Shown here piece by piece: positions 1-11,000 of a stretch of 64,000 nucleotides of DNA. The position numbers and the translations under genes were made by a program. The notes under the pieces are model-generated. The model saw nothing but the letters and a program-made list of their open reading frames with translations, was not told where the DNA came from and searched no databases. Numbering within the stretch: the stretch's first letter is position 1; every line of letters begins with the position of its first letter. This stretch comes from Mactra quadrangularis (Eukaryota; Mollusca; Bivalvia; Venerida; Mactridae): contig CM046303.1 in NCBI GenBank assembly GCA_025267735.1, positions 36,717,380-36,781,379 of the forward strand, read 5' to 3'.

Positions 1-3000
1 CAAATTTCTAAAAATTTAAAAATGCAGTCATGGCTCACCAGATAAAATCGGACTATAATACAATAAAAGCTAAATAATGCCCTGGTTTAACACATATTTT
101 GGACAGTATTAAAACTTGTGACCCATGAATACAACTGAAAATACCACAAAAGCATGACCCTATGACCTAGCTTGGTTTTATCTTAGTGAAGTATCAAAGC
201 ACAAGCACTGGCTTGAATAATGGACATGAATGAATTACAATTAACAAATAACATTCTACACTTTAAAATTGACATGATTCTTACAACAAATATTTATTCA
301 GTTACATACATACTATAACTTTAACTGTGAGGCTATAAATATCAATAATTTAGAGATGAGGTTAATAATAAAGAACATAATTTATATTTAAAGTCAATAC
401 CTAAAGAAATAAAACAGTTGCAGTAAAAACAAACTTTTTTTAAAGAAAACTCTAAGTTCAAGGGGAGATAACTCAGAAAAAATGCATTTAGAGTTAATAA
501 CCTTGTCACATGAGATGTGGTTGATAATAAGAAGCATCTATTTAAAGTTTGAAGTTGATAAAAAAGAAATAAAGAAGTTTTAGTAAAAAATATTTTACTG
601 CACAAAAACTTTAATCAGAAATGTGGACGCGGACGCCGACGCTAGGATGAGTTGGAGAGCTCTCCATTTATTTCGTAAAGTCGAGCTAAAAACTACACCT
701 TGGGAGGTGTATAATTTTAAATTTTCCTAAACTCAAATCAAGATTTATAGTGACACAATTCATTAGGACACAATGATAAAGTCTAAGGTTGGTTAAGTAC
801 ACTGTATAACTGATAAGTTATTGACATAAAACTTGGTCGATCTTATGAAATTTAATCCCTCTTAAAGTTTTAATAGGGCTTTATATATCCTGGTCAACTC
901 TTTAATTCACCATACATTTTAAAGTACATTTTAAACTAAGCAAACTTGCACAACCTTTAGTAGAGTAAATTATTGCAGTTTAAGTGATTCAAACATAACA
1001 CCCAAGTAAACATACTGAAAGGCAGAGAAAGTCGTGCTTTTGTAGTTTTCAAAGTTACAAGGTCAAGCATGTCCCAACTAAAATATTCAAGTCTAAGAAA
1101 GGTTAAAACCAAAATGCTATAAACAAAAGTATCATTTAGTATGATTATTGTGGAACAACAAGAAATTATTGCTATTCATTACTTCAACATCTTCCAAATA
1201 AAACTTTTATGAAGTTAAAATTCAACCATGTACAAATTTAAAAGCATACTGGTATATTAAAAACAAATGACAACAAATCAATACTAAAAGCTAGCAAAAA
1301 AACGCCAACAAGTCCTTGATGCAGACGTTCAAATATTCAAGAATTTGTGAAATAAATTCTGTAGGAAGTTAAAACCACATATTTCAAATTATTTAGTTTG
1401 ACCTAATGGTGATAATACTTTTTTATTAGGAAGGAAATGAACTATGGTATTTGAAACTTAAAATATGTCTTAAAACTATAAATCTACTGTATGAAACATT
1501 TTGTATTACAATTACAGGTACAAGTATGCCAACTTGAGAGATAAAACTTTAAAAAGTAAATAAAAACTCGTTGTAAGGCATCACACCACTAAAACATGAT
1601 TGTAATTTGTAATGTGATAAAATTGATAACAAGTTTGATAAGAACATCAGCAATATATACTATATAGCAGAGGACAAAAAGCACAATGTACAAAAAAACT
1701 GATCATAAGTTAGGTACATTTACATTGGTATATATGAATAACCGTATAAATTTTATATATCATTATGTAACAGCTGACCTGGACAATTTCTGTATGACTA
1801 AACAAATCAAGATGAACATGAGTTATAATAAAAGTAAGTAACTGAAATGTAAGTTAAATACTTTGTAAGGTTGCGTAATCTACTGGTAATATCAATTTGA
1901 CAATGACAACATAATAATTATCTGATAACCCTATCTAAGGTCTGTGAACATTGTAATGACCTACAAACTATACACATTAGTCCAAATTTCACATGATACT
2001 ATCATCTGAAATACTATTTATTGACCCTTGTCAGAGTTGTAAGTTCTTAAATTACATTATAATACCAGTAACAATCAAAACAAAACATTCTCCAATTTCT
2101 TAACCAGACAATATTATTAACCCGAATATTCATATTAATAAACCCAATTTACAACAAATAAACCAAAAGATTACGTAATTACAAATATTGTAAAATATTT
2201 TATCACAGATTTATGATATTGGCAAGTTAAATCATTAGACTCATAATCTTTAAAAGTGACATCATAGAAATTGAAATATTGGTTCAGGGTGAGTGATTTG
2301 TTCGCAGTTCCTTAAAACTTAAAGCAGATTATTTATTCAGAACATTGATACTGGTATAAAAGCATTCCCTGTCAACATTAAGCCAATAATTAATAGGGGC
2401 ACAAGAATAGGCAAACCAATAAAATAACAAGTGGTGTCTCTAGCCTCGGAACATTTAAGCCAATATGACTCATCAGAATAAATCAATACATGAAATATTC
2501 ATCACTATTTATAACAAACTCCACACAAAATTTCAAGCTAGTAAGACTATGCTACAAACACACATATAGGATAATAAAGTGGTAACATCAATATTGTATG
2601 ATAGGTTCATAATGCAAGGTTGATGTTGTAACTTATATGTGTATCAGAATATAATATTATTTTGTTGGCCTATAATCATAAAAAAATTGCAGCACAGCGC
2701 TTATCAATCTGGCTGGTTTATCTTCTACCATTTTAATGTAGTAATTATAATGTAGTTTTGGGACCAAATAATTATTAAAAAAAGAGGAGGTATGATAAAT
2801 CAGCATTTTCCTCAGGTTTCATAAAACATATTTCTAAAAACAATATAGACAAACTCACAATACAAGCACTCAAGAATTCCACGGTAAATACAGCATAATG
2901 TTAAAGCATCAATTGTGTCACAGACTCAGCATAATGCATCACAATATTGGAATGTAATTACATCAAATACAAGAATATCAGGCAAAATACAAACATACTT

Positions 3001-3949
3001 ATAAAAACTTCCAGAGTACACTAACATGTCAATGAAATGTATCAGAAACAAGTCAACAATGATTGAATGAAAAACAAAAAATCTTCAACAGTATTAAAAC
3101 AATCAGATTAAAATAATAATACAATGATGAATTTGACAGCTGAGGAAGTTAATAATTTGAATAAATAGTAAAGACATGGTCAAAGTGAATTAAATCAAAT
3201 TCATTAACACTTTTAAAGATTACACTAGAAGCTAAAATAAAACTTGACCAAACTGTATCTTTGATGCAAAGAAAACAAAGGGAAGAATATACACTCCAAA
3301 TTTCTTGAGTTTTACCATGCAAAATCATACTAACCACATAAAGATAAACTTCTAAATTCCAAATTGTTTAAAATTGCCTTATCATACTGCGTAATAAATT
3401 CAAAGAAATTACATTAAACTACAATCAGGATATCAAGACTGGAGGCATATGTAAGTGAAACAAGACAGAACAGATTGCATTCATGATTGAAGTGTCAAAG
3501 GGCAGGTAAGCAGTCAAGGTCTCAGTTGGTCCCATTGATTAAAATATCTCATTCTCAAGGCAAGAGGCAACAATTGTTTGCTTCCATTCATGTTTCCAAA
3601 AATATCATCATCTTTACAGACTCAACAAGTTAGTAGTTTCAACGAAGATGGAATTTCTTGATCAAATCCTTTATTTTCCTATATGGTTGAACCTAATTGT
3701 AAACCATCCATTTCATTACAGCATCAATGAAGTCTTTGGATAAGGAATAGATTAACAAATCCAATTTGAGCAGAATCACAAGTATCACTTTGGTGACAGA
3801 ATGATTGTTCTTCCTGATGTCATTGTATTTATTTTGTGATGTCAATAATTCACCTGTTGTCACACGTATCACAATGGTGATAATTTTGATCAGCTAATAA
3901 ATTAAAATGGAGTTCTAGTAATTTTAAAAATTCATAATTTCAATTGTCA
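1..3949. other. AT-rich region downstream of ELOVL6-like gene
   Basis: No coding region or clear repeat was recognised. The right part must hold the 3' UTR of the minus-strand elongase. A minus-strand AATAAA (TTTATT on the plus strand at about 3828-3833) lies roughly 120 nt past the stop codon and is the nearest polyadenylation candidate; other TTTATT copies farther left would allow a much longer UTR. The small ORFs here lack codon bias or recognisable motifs. Confidence 0.4.
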
Positions 3950-4777
3950 TCATTGCTTTTTCTCATGGTGTTGAACTGGCTTAGGTCTTCTCACTATGTA
4001 TGTAGTGTAAAAGAAGTGAGAAAATAATACGAGATAGCTAAAGTACATTATCAAACAATACTTAATATTTTTATAACTGTGCTGGCATTCTCTGCCATCA
4101 CGTAGGGCATAGTAGGCTGTAACATTAACTACAATTCCTCCTATCATTTGCATGAGCTGAAGCGATGTAATGAACATATTGACCCACTTTGGAAATTGGT
4201 ATTTCATAGCACGTAATGCATAATAGCTGTACATTAGTGAATGAACTGTGTAGTTCATCACCATAAACCAACGGCCAGATGCAATACGTTCTGGATAACT
4301 ATACCACACATACATTAGAACAGTAATGTGGTGGTACCAATGAAGGAATATTAGTGGTTGTTTTCTAAGAACAATGAAAACAGTGTCACCAAGTTCGAGA
4401 ACCTTTGACAGTACGAAAAGATAAGTCCAGAAGCTGGTCACTTTACCCTGACCCATGTAAGAGCTGTTGCAACATGAATATTCAAAACCATGTGTATTTA
4501 AAGACCAAATTAATTCAGGTACGGTACGAATAGTTCCAATGATGCTAAACACAGCTAAGAGTCCACTCCAGAAGGCAAGGTAAGGTCTTAGTTCAAATCG
4601 TCGTCGATTGTTCATATACACTTGACACCCAAAAACTACTATCAAGTACACCGCAGAGTACACGATACTGTCAGACCAATGTTGATGCATATAATCATCA
4701 AACGCGCGTTCATCGTGATATTTCTCGAACGCAAAGTAATACGTCGTGTTGAGAGGATCTTTATCCATTATTTCCAT
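3950..4777 (-). CDS. ELOVL6: ELOVL6/3-type very long chain fatty acid elongase
   Basis: Predicted 3-ketoacyl-CoA synthase of the ER elongation cycle, condensing malonyl-CoA with long-chain acyl-CoA. The 275-residue product is close to the usual length (about 265-300). Family motifs are intact and ordered: KVLELGDT (residues 125-132), the histidine box HWYHH (146-150), NYTVHSLMYSYY (175-186) and TSLQLMQ (204-210). HWYHH, rather than HVYHH, is typical of the saturated/monounsaturated-substrate class (ELOVL6 and ELOVL3). Several hydrophobic spans fit a multi-pass membrane protein, and an NTT glycosylation sequon sits near the N-terminus. The frame is open upstream to a TTG at 4792; I start at the first ATG (4777), but a second ATG at 4768 would give 272 residues. 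The coding region has no intron. The end EKKQ is lysine-rich but is not a canonical KKXX signal. It shares a short promoter with TXNDC15. Family is secure; ELOVL6 versus ELOVL3 is inferred. Confidence 0.93.
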   Translation of the reverse strand: MEIMDKDPLNTTYYFAFEKYHDERAFDDYMHQHWSDSIVYSAVYLIVVFGCQVYMNNRRRFELRPYLAFWSGLLAVFSIIGTIRTVPELIWSLNTHGFEYSCCNSSYMGQGKVTSFWTYLFVLSKVLELGDTVFIVLRKQPLIFLHWYHHITVLMYVWYSYPERIASGRWFMVMNYTVHSLMYSYYALRAMKYQFPKWVNMFITSLQLMQMIGGIVVNVTAYYALRDGRECQHSYKNIKYCLIMYFSYLVLFSHFFYTTYIVRRPKPVQHHEKKQ

Positions 4778-4983
4778 AACGAAAATTAACAAGTTTCACA
4801 GAAATTAATCCAAATTTTTTAATCTAAATGAGCGAGGGTGCGTTAGCTAATCGACCGGTGTATCTCACATGTGTTCGGTTGTCAAAACTCTCACGAAGTA
4901 TTTGATTGGTTGCCTTGATGAACTGATATACATTAACCAATGAAAAGCGATGTTACAAAATGTCCTATCTTAGGACACTCAAA
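4778..4983. promoter_or_regulatory. Candidate bidirectional promoter, ELOVL6-like / TXNDC15
   Basis: These 206 bp separate the start codons of two divergent genes. Two CCAAT boxes in opposite orientation (ATTGG at 4915-4919, CCAAT at 4937-4941) are NF-Y-type sites, common in bidirectional promoters. An E-box-like palindrome, CACATGTG, lies near 4867-4874. No convincing TATA box was seen. Transcription start sites are unknown, so part of this stretch is 5' UTR. Confidence 0.6.
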
Positions 4984-5038
4984 ATGGTGGACAGAAGAGG
5001 ATACTGGACGATTTCCAACTCAACTTTGGTTATTTATA
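4984..5038 (+). CDS. TXNDC15: TXNDC15 coding exon 1
   Basis: ATG in an A-rich context, 18 codons plus one base, then donor A|GTAAGA. Phase 1 matches the two leftover bases of exon 2; joined, they make an Ile and extend the hydrophobic core in exon 2 into a complete signal peptide. Exon 2 alone has no N-terminus. No other upstream ATG exon with matching phase was noticed, but cDNA evidence is absent. Confidence 0.72.
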
Positions 5039-8000
5039 GTAAGATGCACGTTAGATATGTTTGTTTTGAATTGTATAACTGTTAAGCCAACATACGGAAA
5101 TGAGTATTTTTGAGTTATTACCCCACTAGTCTTAGTAGTGGCAATAATTCATTTTGACATTCTAACTAAATTATGAAACCCGATAGAGTAACCTCCCTTG
5201 AAGTATGCGTATGTTTCCCAACCGATTTTGGTCGATTTCATCCCTGCCGATTTTTGATGCACAATGGTCCGTTTTGTCCCGACTATGGTCCGTTTTGTCC
5301 AACAAATATGGTCCGTTTCGTCCCTACTTTGGTCCGTTTTGGCATGGTCCGTTTCGTCTCTATCTATTTATACTGCATCACACTCTATGAGCATTATGTC
5401 TCAGTCATGGTCCGTTTTGTCCCTAACTCCTTACCCCTACAAATGACAAAAATCGGTTGGCATCCAATCCCTACAAATGGACGAAAATCAGTTGGCATTT
5501 AGACTGAACAAATAGACACAAAACGGTTGGCATCTAGCTGCTACATTTAGACGAAAATCGGTTGGCATTTATACCCCTACAAAACGACGAAAATCGGTTG
5601 GCATTTAGACTGAATAAATAGACGAAAATCGGTTGGCATTTAGACACTAGTAATCAACCAAAATTGGTTTGCACCTAGACTCTACAATTAGACGAAAATC
5701 GGTTGGCATTTATTCTGAACAAATAGACCAAAATCGGTTGGGATCTAAGCTAAACAAAACGACCAAAATCGGTTAACCAGGGAATATACGATAATTAAGA
5801 CATGCATGTCATTCAAACCACAGCAATGCAGTAAAGTTCCCAAAACTTAAACATTACTGAGCAGAAGGTGCAAAAATTGCATCTTCAGATCATGGCAAGA
5901 CAATAGAAATATTGTTCAAATCTTTAAGCCAAGGTTCTGATGAATTTTCTACATAGATACTTCCCATATTTGTGTCTTAGGTAGAGTGTATCAATTTAGA
6001 TAAAGACTCGTTGTTTTTCTCTGGGACTCATTATTGTCAAATATATGAGTCCTAAGGACTCATGAAAAAAAATCTAGATTAATCACTGAATTATCTAACT
6101 TCAGTGATTCATTTTGCCGTTGGTTCTGCATCAGAGACGCAAGCTTTTTACTGTGGACACAATGAATTCAAAGTATGTGCGTCCTCGGGACGCGCGTCCT
6201 CGGGACGCAAAAACAAACAATTGGAGAACAAAAGAATTAAAACAATTTAATATATAAACTTTACAAGTGTCAATATTGTTAAATCCTTTGAAATGATTAC
6301 TTGTTGGCAGTTAATTCATATTTAAGGTCAGAATATTACATTTAATTAGCACCTCACACTGACAGTTTGAGTTAGCTTTTAAAATTGTGATTTTGACATC
6401 GTTCATATTTTTAAATATCCATAAAATATCATAATATTTACAGACATATAATTTAATTTTTATCTCAATATGAACAATTACTTCAATAAAAATCAATTTA
6501 TGTGAGTCAGCTTCGAGTCCCTTTGAACTGATAATCAAGGTGTATCAACTTCTTTGATGATTACAGCCAACTAGAGGTGAAACGATTCAAAAAATTTCGA
6601 TTCGATTCGATTTCGATTTTTCATCAAACAATTCAATTTTTCGATTCAATTCGATTTTCTACTGGAATTAAATAGGACAGAACAAAAAATAAATTTTCTA
6701 GAGGAACTGTATTATCAAATAAAACTCTAAATCTTGATAACAAAGTCAGCTTTCATAAACAAATGTTGCATCTAACTATCAACAGTTTTCAGACCACAGA
6801 GAGAGAGGCTACTTGGCTATCTAAGGTCTGTTAGCTTTATGTGTTTCTTCAAAAATATTAGAACATCGGCATTGTCATAGCTCAGTTAACCCCTATCTGC
6901 ATAATTCAGAGTTCCAGATAATTTATTTTACTAAGGAGTCATCACTCCCTAGTTTTATATCATAAAGAGTGACAGATTTTTTTTAAAGAGTGAAACACTT
7001 AAGAAAGACAATAGAACATAAATATATTTATGAACAGTGCATTTTCATCTGAGGGACATCCCTCCCGGGTGACGAAAAATTCAAAGTCTAATAATACCCA
7101 TTTTACAAGGTATTTAGAGCTTAAATAGTTAGAAATATTTTACTGCATTTTAGCATATATAAATGACAAATCGTATTATTTCCAACTTTTTAATGAAATA
7201 TAATGCCCATAGATAAATTGTTTATTTCTCCTTACCTACATGTACATACAGTATACGGCTCAAGTCATTATCAAAATAAAAAATATTCATCAGTGCATCA
7301 ATGTCATAATTAATGACTAGTTAAGGTTACGCTTAAACAATAAAAAATAACAAGCATTCAGCAAATGTAGATCGCTATGACCAGCTTAATTAAGTTTGTT
7401 TAAAAATATTTTCTGTTTGCTCTGGCATGATTCAAATAATTCTCATCTCATCATAAACGTTAAATTAATTTTTAAACAACTCAAGATCTATATTTATAAC
7501 TTTCACTAATGTATATTTCAAAATAAAATTATTTTTGGTATTAAGTCAATGTATTAGTGAAAACATACAATTATTTTCGGATATTTCATAGAATTCATTT
7601 ACAATTTATAGTAAATAAAATCTAATAGGGCTTTAACGAATGTCCGAGCTCTCGAGAGTTCGTGAACCATGATTGAAATTCAGACACGAATATTCGCCAT
7701 ACCAAAGTTCGGGTGGTTCGCGAATATCATATGCATTTTAAACAACAATTAAATGAACAAGTTAACTCACGAAAACAACTTAAACTTGCCGAAGTAATCA
7801 AATCAGTTGATTAAATTTTCGTTTCCGAATTATTTCAATATCCAAACGCATGTTAGTGCATACTAACACCGGTTGTCGCGAATATTATTTCCATAAAGGT
7901 TGTCTTCAAAATAAATTAAATTATGAATGCAGGTTTGTTAACATCAACTCGCAATGCTCACAATGGCGAGTGTTCCTACTGGTTTGGCGAGTAAAGATTG

Positions 8001-11000
8001 CTTAAAACTTGTCCAATTGGGCGAGTAGGATTTAATTAAAAATATCAAAATATGATGTCCTATCATATATGGCGGATTTTAGAAAGGTATATATCATATT
8101 AATTTTAAGTAGTACTTAATCGTGGACCATATTGAAAATTTGTTTTAGCCAAATATGTTATCCTCATTAAATAAAGTCGTTATGGTTATTATTAATGTTA
8201 TTATATTGACTTATTTCATCACAAATTGTAAGAAAACGATATCGGTGATGGCAAGAATAAGATTTCCTTTGTTTAAATTTGCCGATAATTGTCAATGACA
8301 CCGTCTCTTTATCATTATATTTTTAAAAAGTTTAGATTTTTTAAATTTTATTCCTACCATCGCCGATATAGTTTTTAAGCGCTCATTGTTTGTTGAACTT
8401 GTAGACATCAATTAAAGAAGTAGGTCACGCTTGTTTTAAGAGTAACTATTAAATTTAACTAGACTCCATAGTTACGCATTTTGATTTTGCATTATGACAT
8501 TGTACGCTATCAAACATCAACTAAGTGTGAAAAAAAATACCGACACACAAATTGTTTGTATCAATTTCCGTCGTCAAAAAAGGGTTAATATTGATTTGAT
8601 TGGGAACAATATAGACTCCGCGGAGTACATGACAATTAGTGACGTTATAAGTCAAGATTACGTCTTGATATTAAAATGATATACACCTTACTAAAAGCGG
8701 TCAGTGAAAAACATCATATTTTGATGTTGTTTCTTTTCTTGTTAAAACAAATAATTATCCTATTGGATTTGAAAATCCCACTCGCCTGATCGGACAAGTT
8801 TTAAGTAATCTTAAATACCCTCCAACACAGAGAAATATGTATCATCTGTGTATCTGGCCAAACAGGTAGGAACACTCGCCATGGCGAGCGGGCGAGTTGT
8901 ATTTTAAACCCCTGGATCATAATCAAATTTTGAACACAAAACAATTGACTTTTAGTTTCTATTGAAATAAAAAATGTTCTTTAGGATAGTTTTGATTGAT
9001 ATTAATATTAATGTAAAGATCTGGGAAACATTAGGGATATTAAGGTAAAATATACACTAGCAAGTTAAACATGCATTAAGTAGCAACGGTTCGCAAATCG
9101 ATCTGTGTATTGCTTTGCCGTATCGCGAACCGGTTCGTCTCGCATCAGGGTCCACAAACCCAAGCCCTAAAATCTAACCAACCACACTTCGCCCGATTTT
9201 AATGGTTAAGAAAAACCAAAGAGGATTTCCCCGAAAATAAACGTAAATAACCGTCAAAACGAACAATTAAGTTTACAGTTTATCTTCAAATTACTTTATT
9301 ATGCTTGATTTAATTTTGTATCATATGGAACAGAATCGCTTCAACCATTTCGGCGTTATGTCATTCATTTTCGTGACCCACGCTAGATAGCAATTTCATA
9401 CGAAACATCTTTTGTAATTAAAAAACTTATTGTTTTCAATGTTTTCATCTTGATTCAACAAACGATGCTTCAGGAACGATGATGTGAAAAGTTTATTTTG
9501 TTTTTCTTAAGAAAAATCCCACAATATTGCCGATCGTGTATAACTAAATCGACTGGTTATATCTTGGTGGCCCCTTTATCACTATACTCTCTCTAGGTAC
9601 CAGTCTTAGGTATACATGAATGATATCAAGCGTGTTAACTAACTCGACGACTCCATTATCGATTTTCTGTCAGCGAGTTTATCTCCCAGCGTGTGACCGA
9701 CAATAAGGTCTAATTGACATGTACGCATAATTTACATGTATAATTGCCGCGGGCGGTCTCTCTTTTCACAACTCTTATCTGGATTAGCAATCGTCGGTCA
9801 ATAAGGGTACACTATTTTAGTCAACTATAAAAAGTATGCTTATTTTAAACGAAAAAGGCGTTTCATTCAACTCACAAAACTACTGATAAAGACAGTATTT
9901 CAAATAAGAATCGAATCGAAAATGCCTCTTCCGAATCGAATTGAACCGAACCGAATTGAGCGTTAAAAATCGCGATTCTTTGTGAACCGCGATTAATCGT
10001 TTCACCTCTACAGCCAACCCAAATTCTATAATGACAGATGATGTCTTTGTTATTGATTTGAGAGCTCAATTATTGTCGGCTAAAAGTAAATTAACTCTTA
10101 ATAAATAACTGATCGTATGATAACGGGCATTGCACCGTATCATCCTTTGATTTCGCTGAAAAAATCAGCTGTAAGATTTTTCTTTTCGTTTTTGCCGAGG
10201 AAATCAGCCGAAAGTTTTCGTGTTTTCGCTGAAAACTCGGCCCATTTTCTCGATTTCGCTGAAAAAAAAAGCGGTAGAAATTTTCCCAGAGTTTTCTCAT
10301 TCAAACCATTGATTTGATGCTAAAAAGTAAATGGAATTGTGAAACTTTTGTCTCATTAATTTTGTATCGGGGGGGGGGGGGATCATAATATTTTGTGTGG
10401 GTGTATGTGAAACTAATCTTAATTAAGCCAAGTTGGATAATGTATACAGAAATAAAAATTCTAATCATTAAATGAAAAGCAATATGCTAAAATTGATAAA
10501 TACTTCACTATAACAGATAAAGATGATAACAGATAAATGATTCCACTACACTTGCTTGTTAATTAAAAACACAACAGATGCTTTTATTTGCATAGTACAA
10601 TAATATTAAATGAATGTTGATTGTTTTAAAATCATACATCATTTTAAGTACATGTTTTAGTGAACAAAATCTTTGGACTCGTCTTTTGGTAGAGACTGGT
10701 TGCTTCAAAATATGTGAGTCCAATGGACTCATGTTTTTCAGCTTTAAAATGGATCACTGCTACAGCTAACTTTCACATAAAGTAAGGAAATATTAAAAAA
10801 AACTATGTGCAAAAAGAAAGAATACCTTATAGTGAATTGATCAGTAGATTTGTATGTATATTCAACATAATGGTACTCTATCAAACAGTCCTTGCAAAGG
10901 CAGACAAATGTCCATTATAACAGGCATAATTTTAAGGTATTTCAAGTCAATTGAAAGGCTAAAAACACTGGAGCTTCACCCCTGTGACCCCCACCAAGGC

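Larger units (their letters stand above)
6572..10010. mobile_element. hAT-type DNA transposon, non-autonomous, 3.4 kb
   Basis: Terminal inverted repeats TAGAGGTGAAACGATT / AATCGTTTCACCTCTA are flanked by an exact 8-bp duplication CAGCCAAC (6564-6571 and 10011-10018), the hAT superfamily signature. Subterminal zones are rich in TCGATTCGAT on the left and its complement on the right. No transposase ORF remains. It contains at least one further complete insertion (7626-9169). It lies wholly in TXNDC15 intron 1. Confidence 0.9.

Noticed and set aside
4778..4792. TTG start for the ELOVL6-like protein, adding five residues
   Set aside because: An ATG follows at 4777 and animal nuclear genes rarely start at TTG.
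10091..10317. Overlapping ORFs on both strands rich in Phe, Lys and Ser
   Set aside because: They arise from the repeated TTTCGCTGAAAA-like stretch; no start context or domain.
10369..10381. Poly-G run as a possible G-quadruplex regulator
   Set aside because: A single homopolymer, like those at 37232 and 52651; probably a transposon remnant or slippage with no other support.
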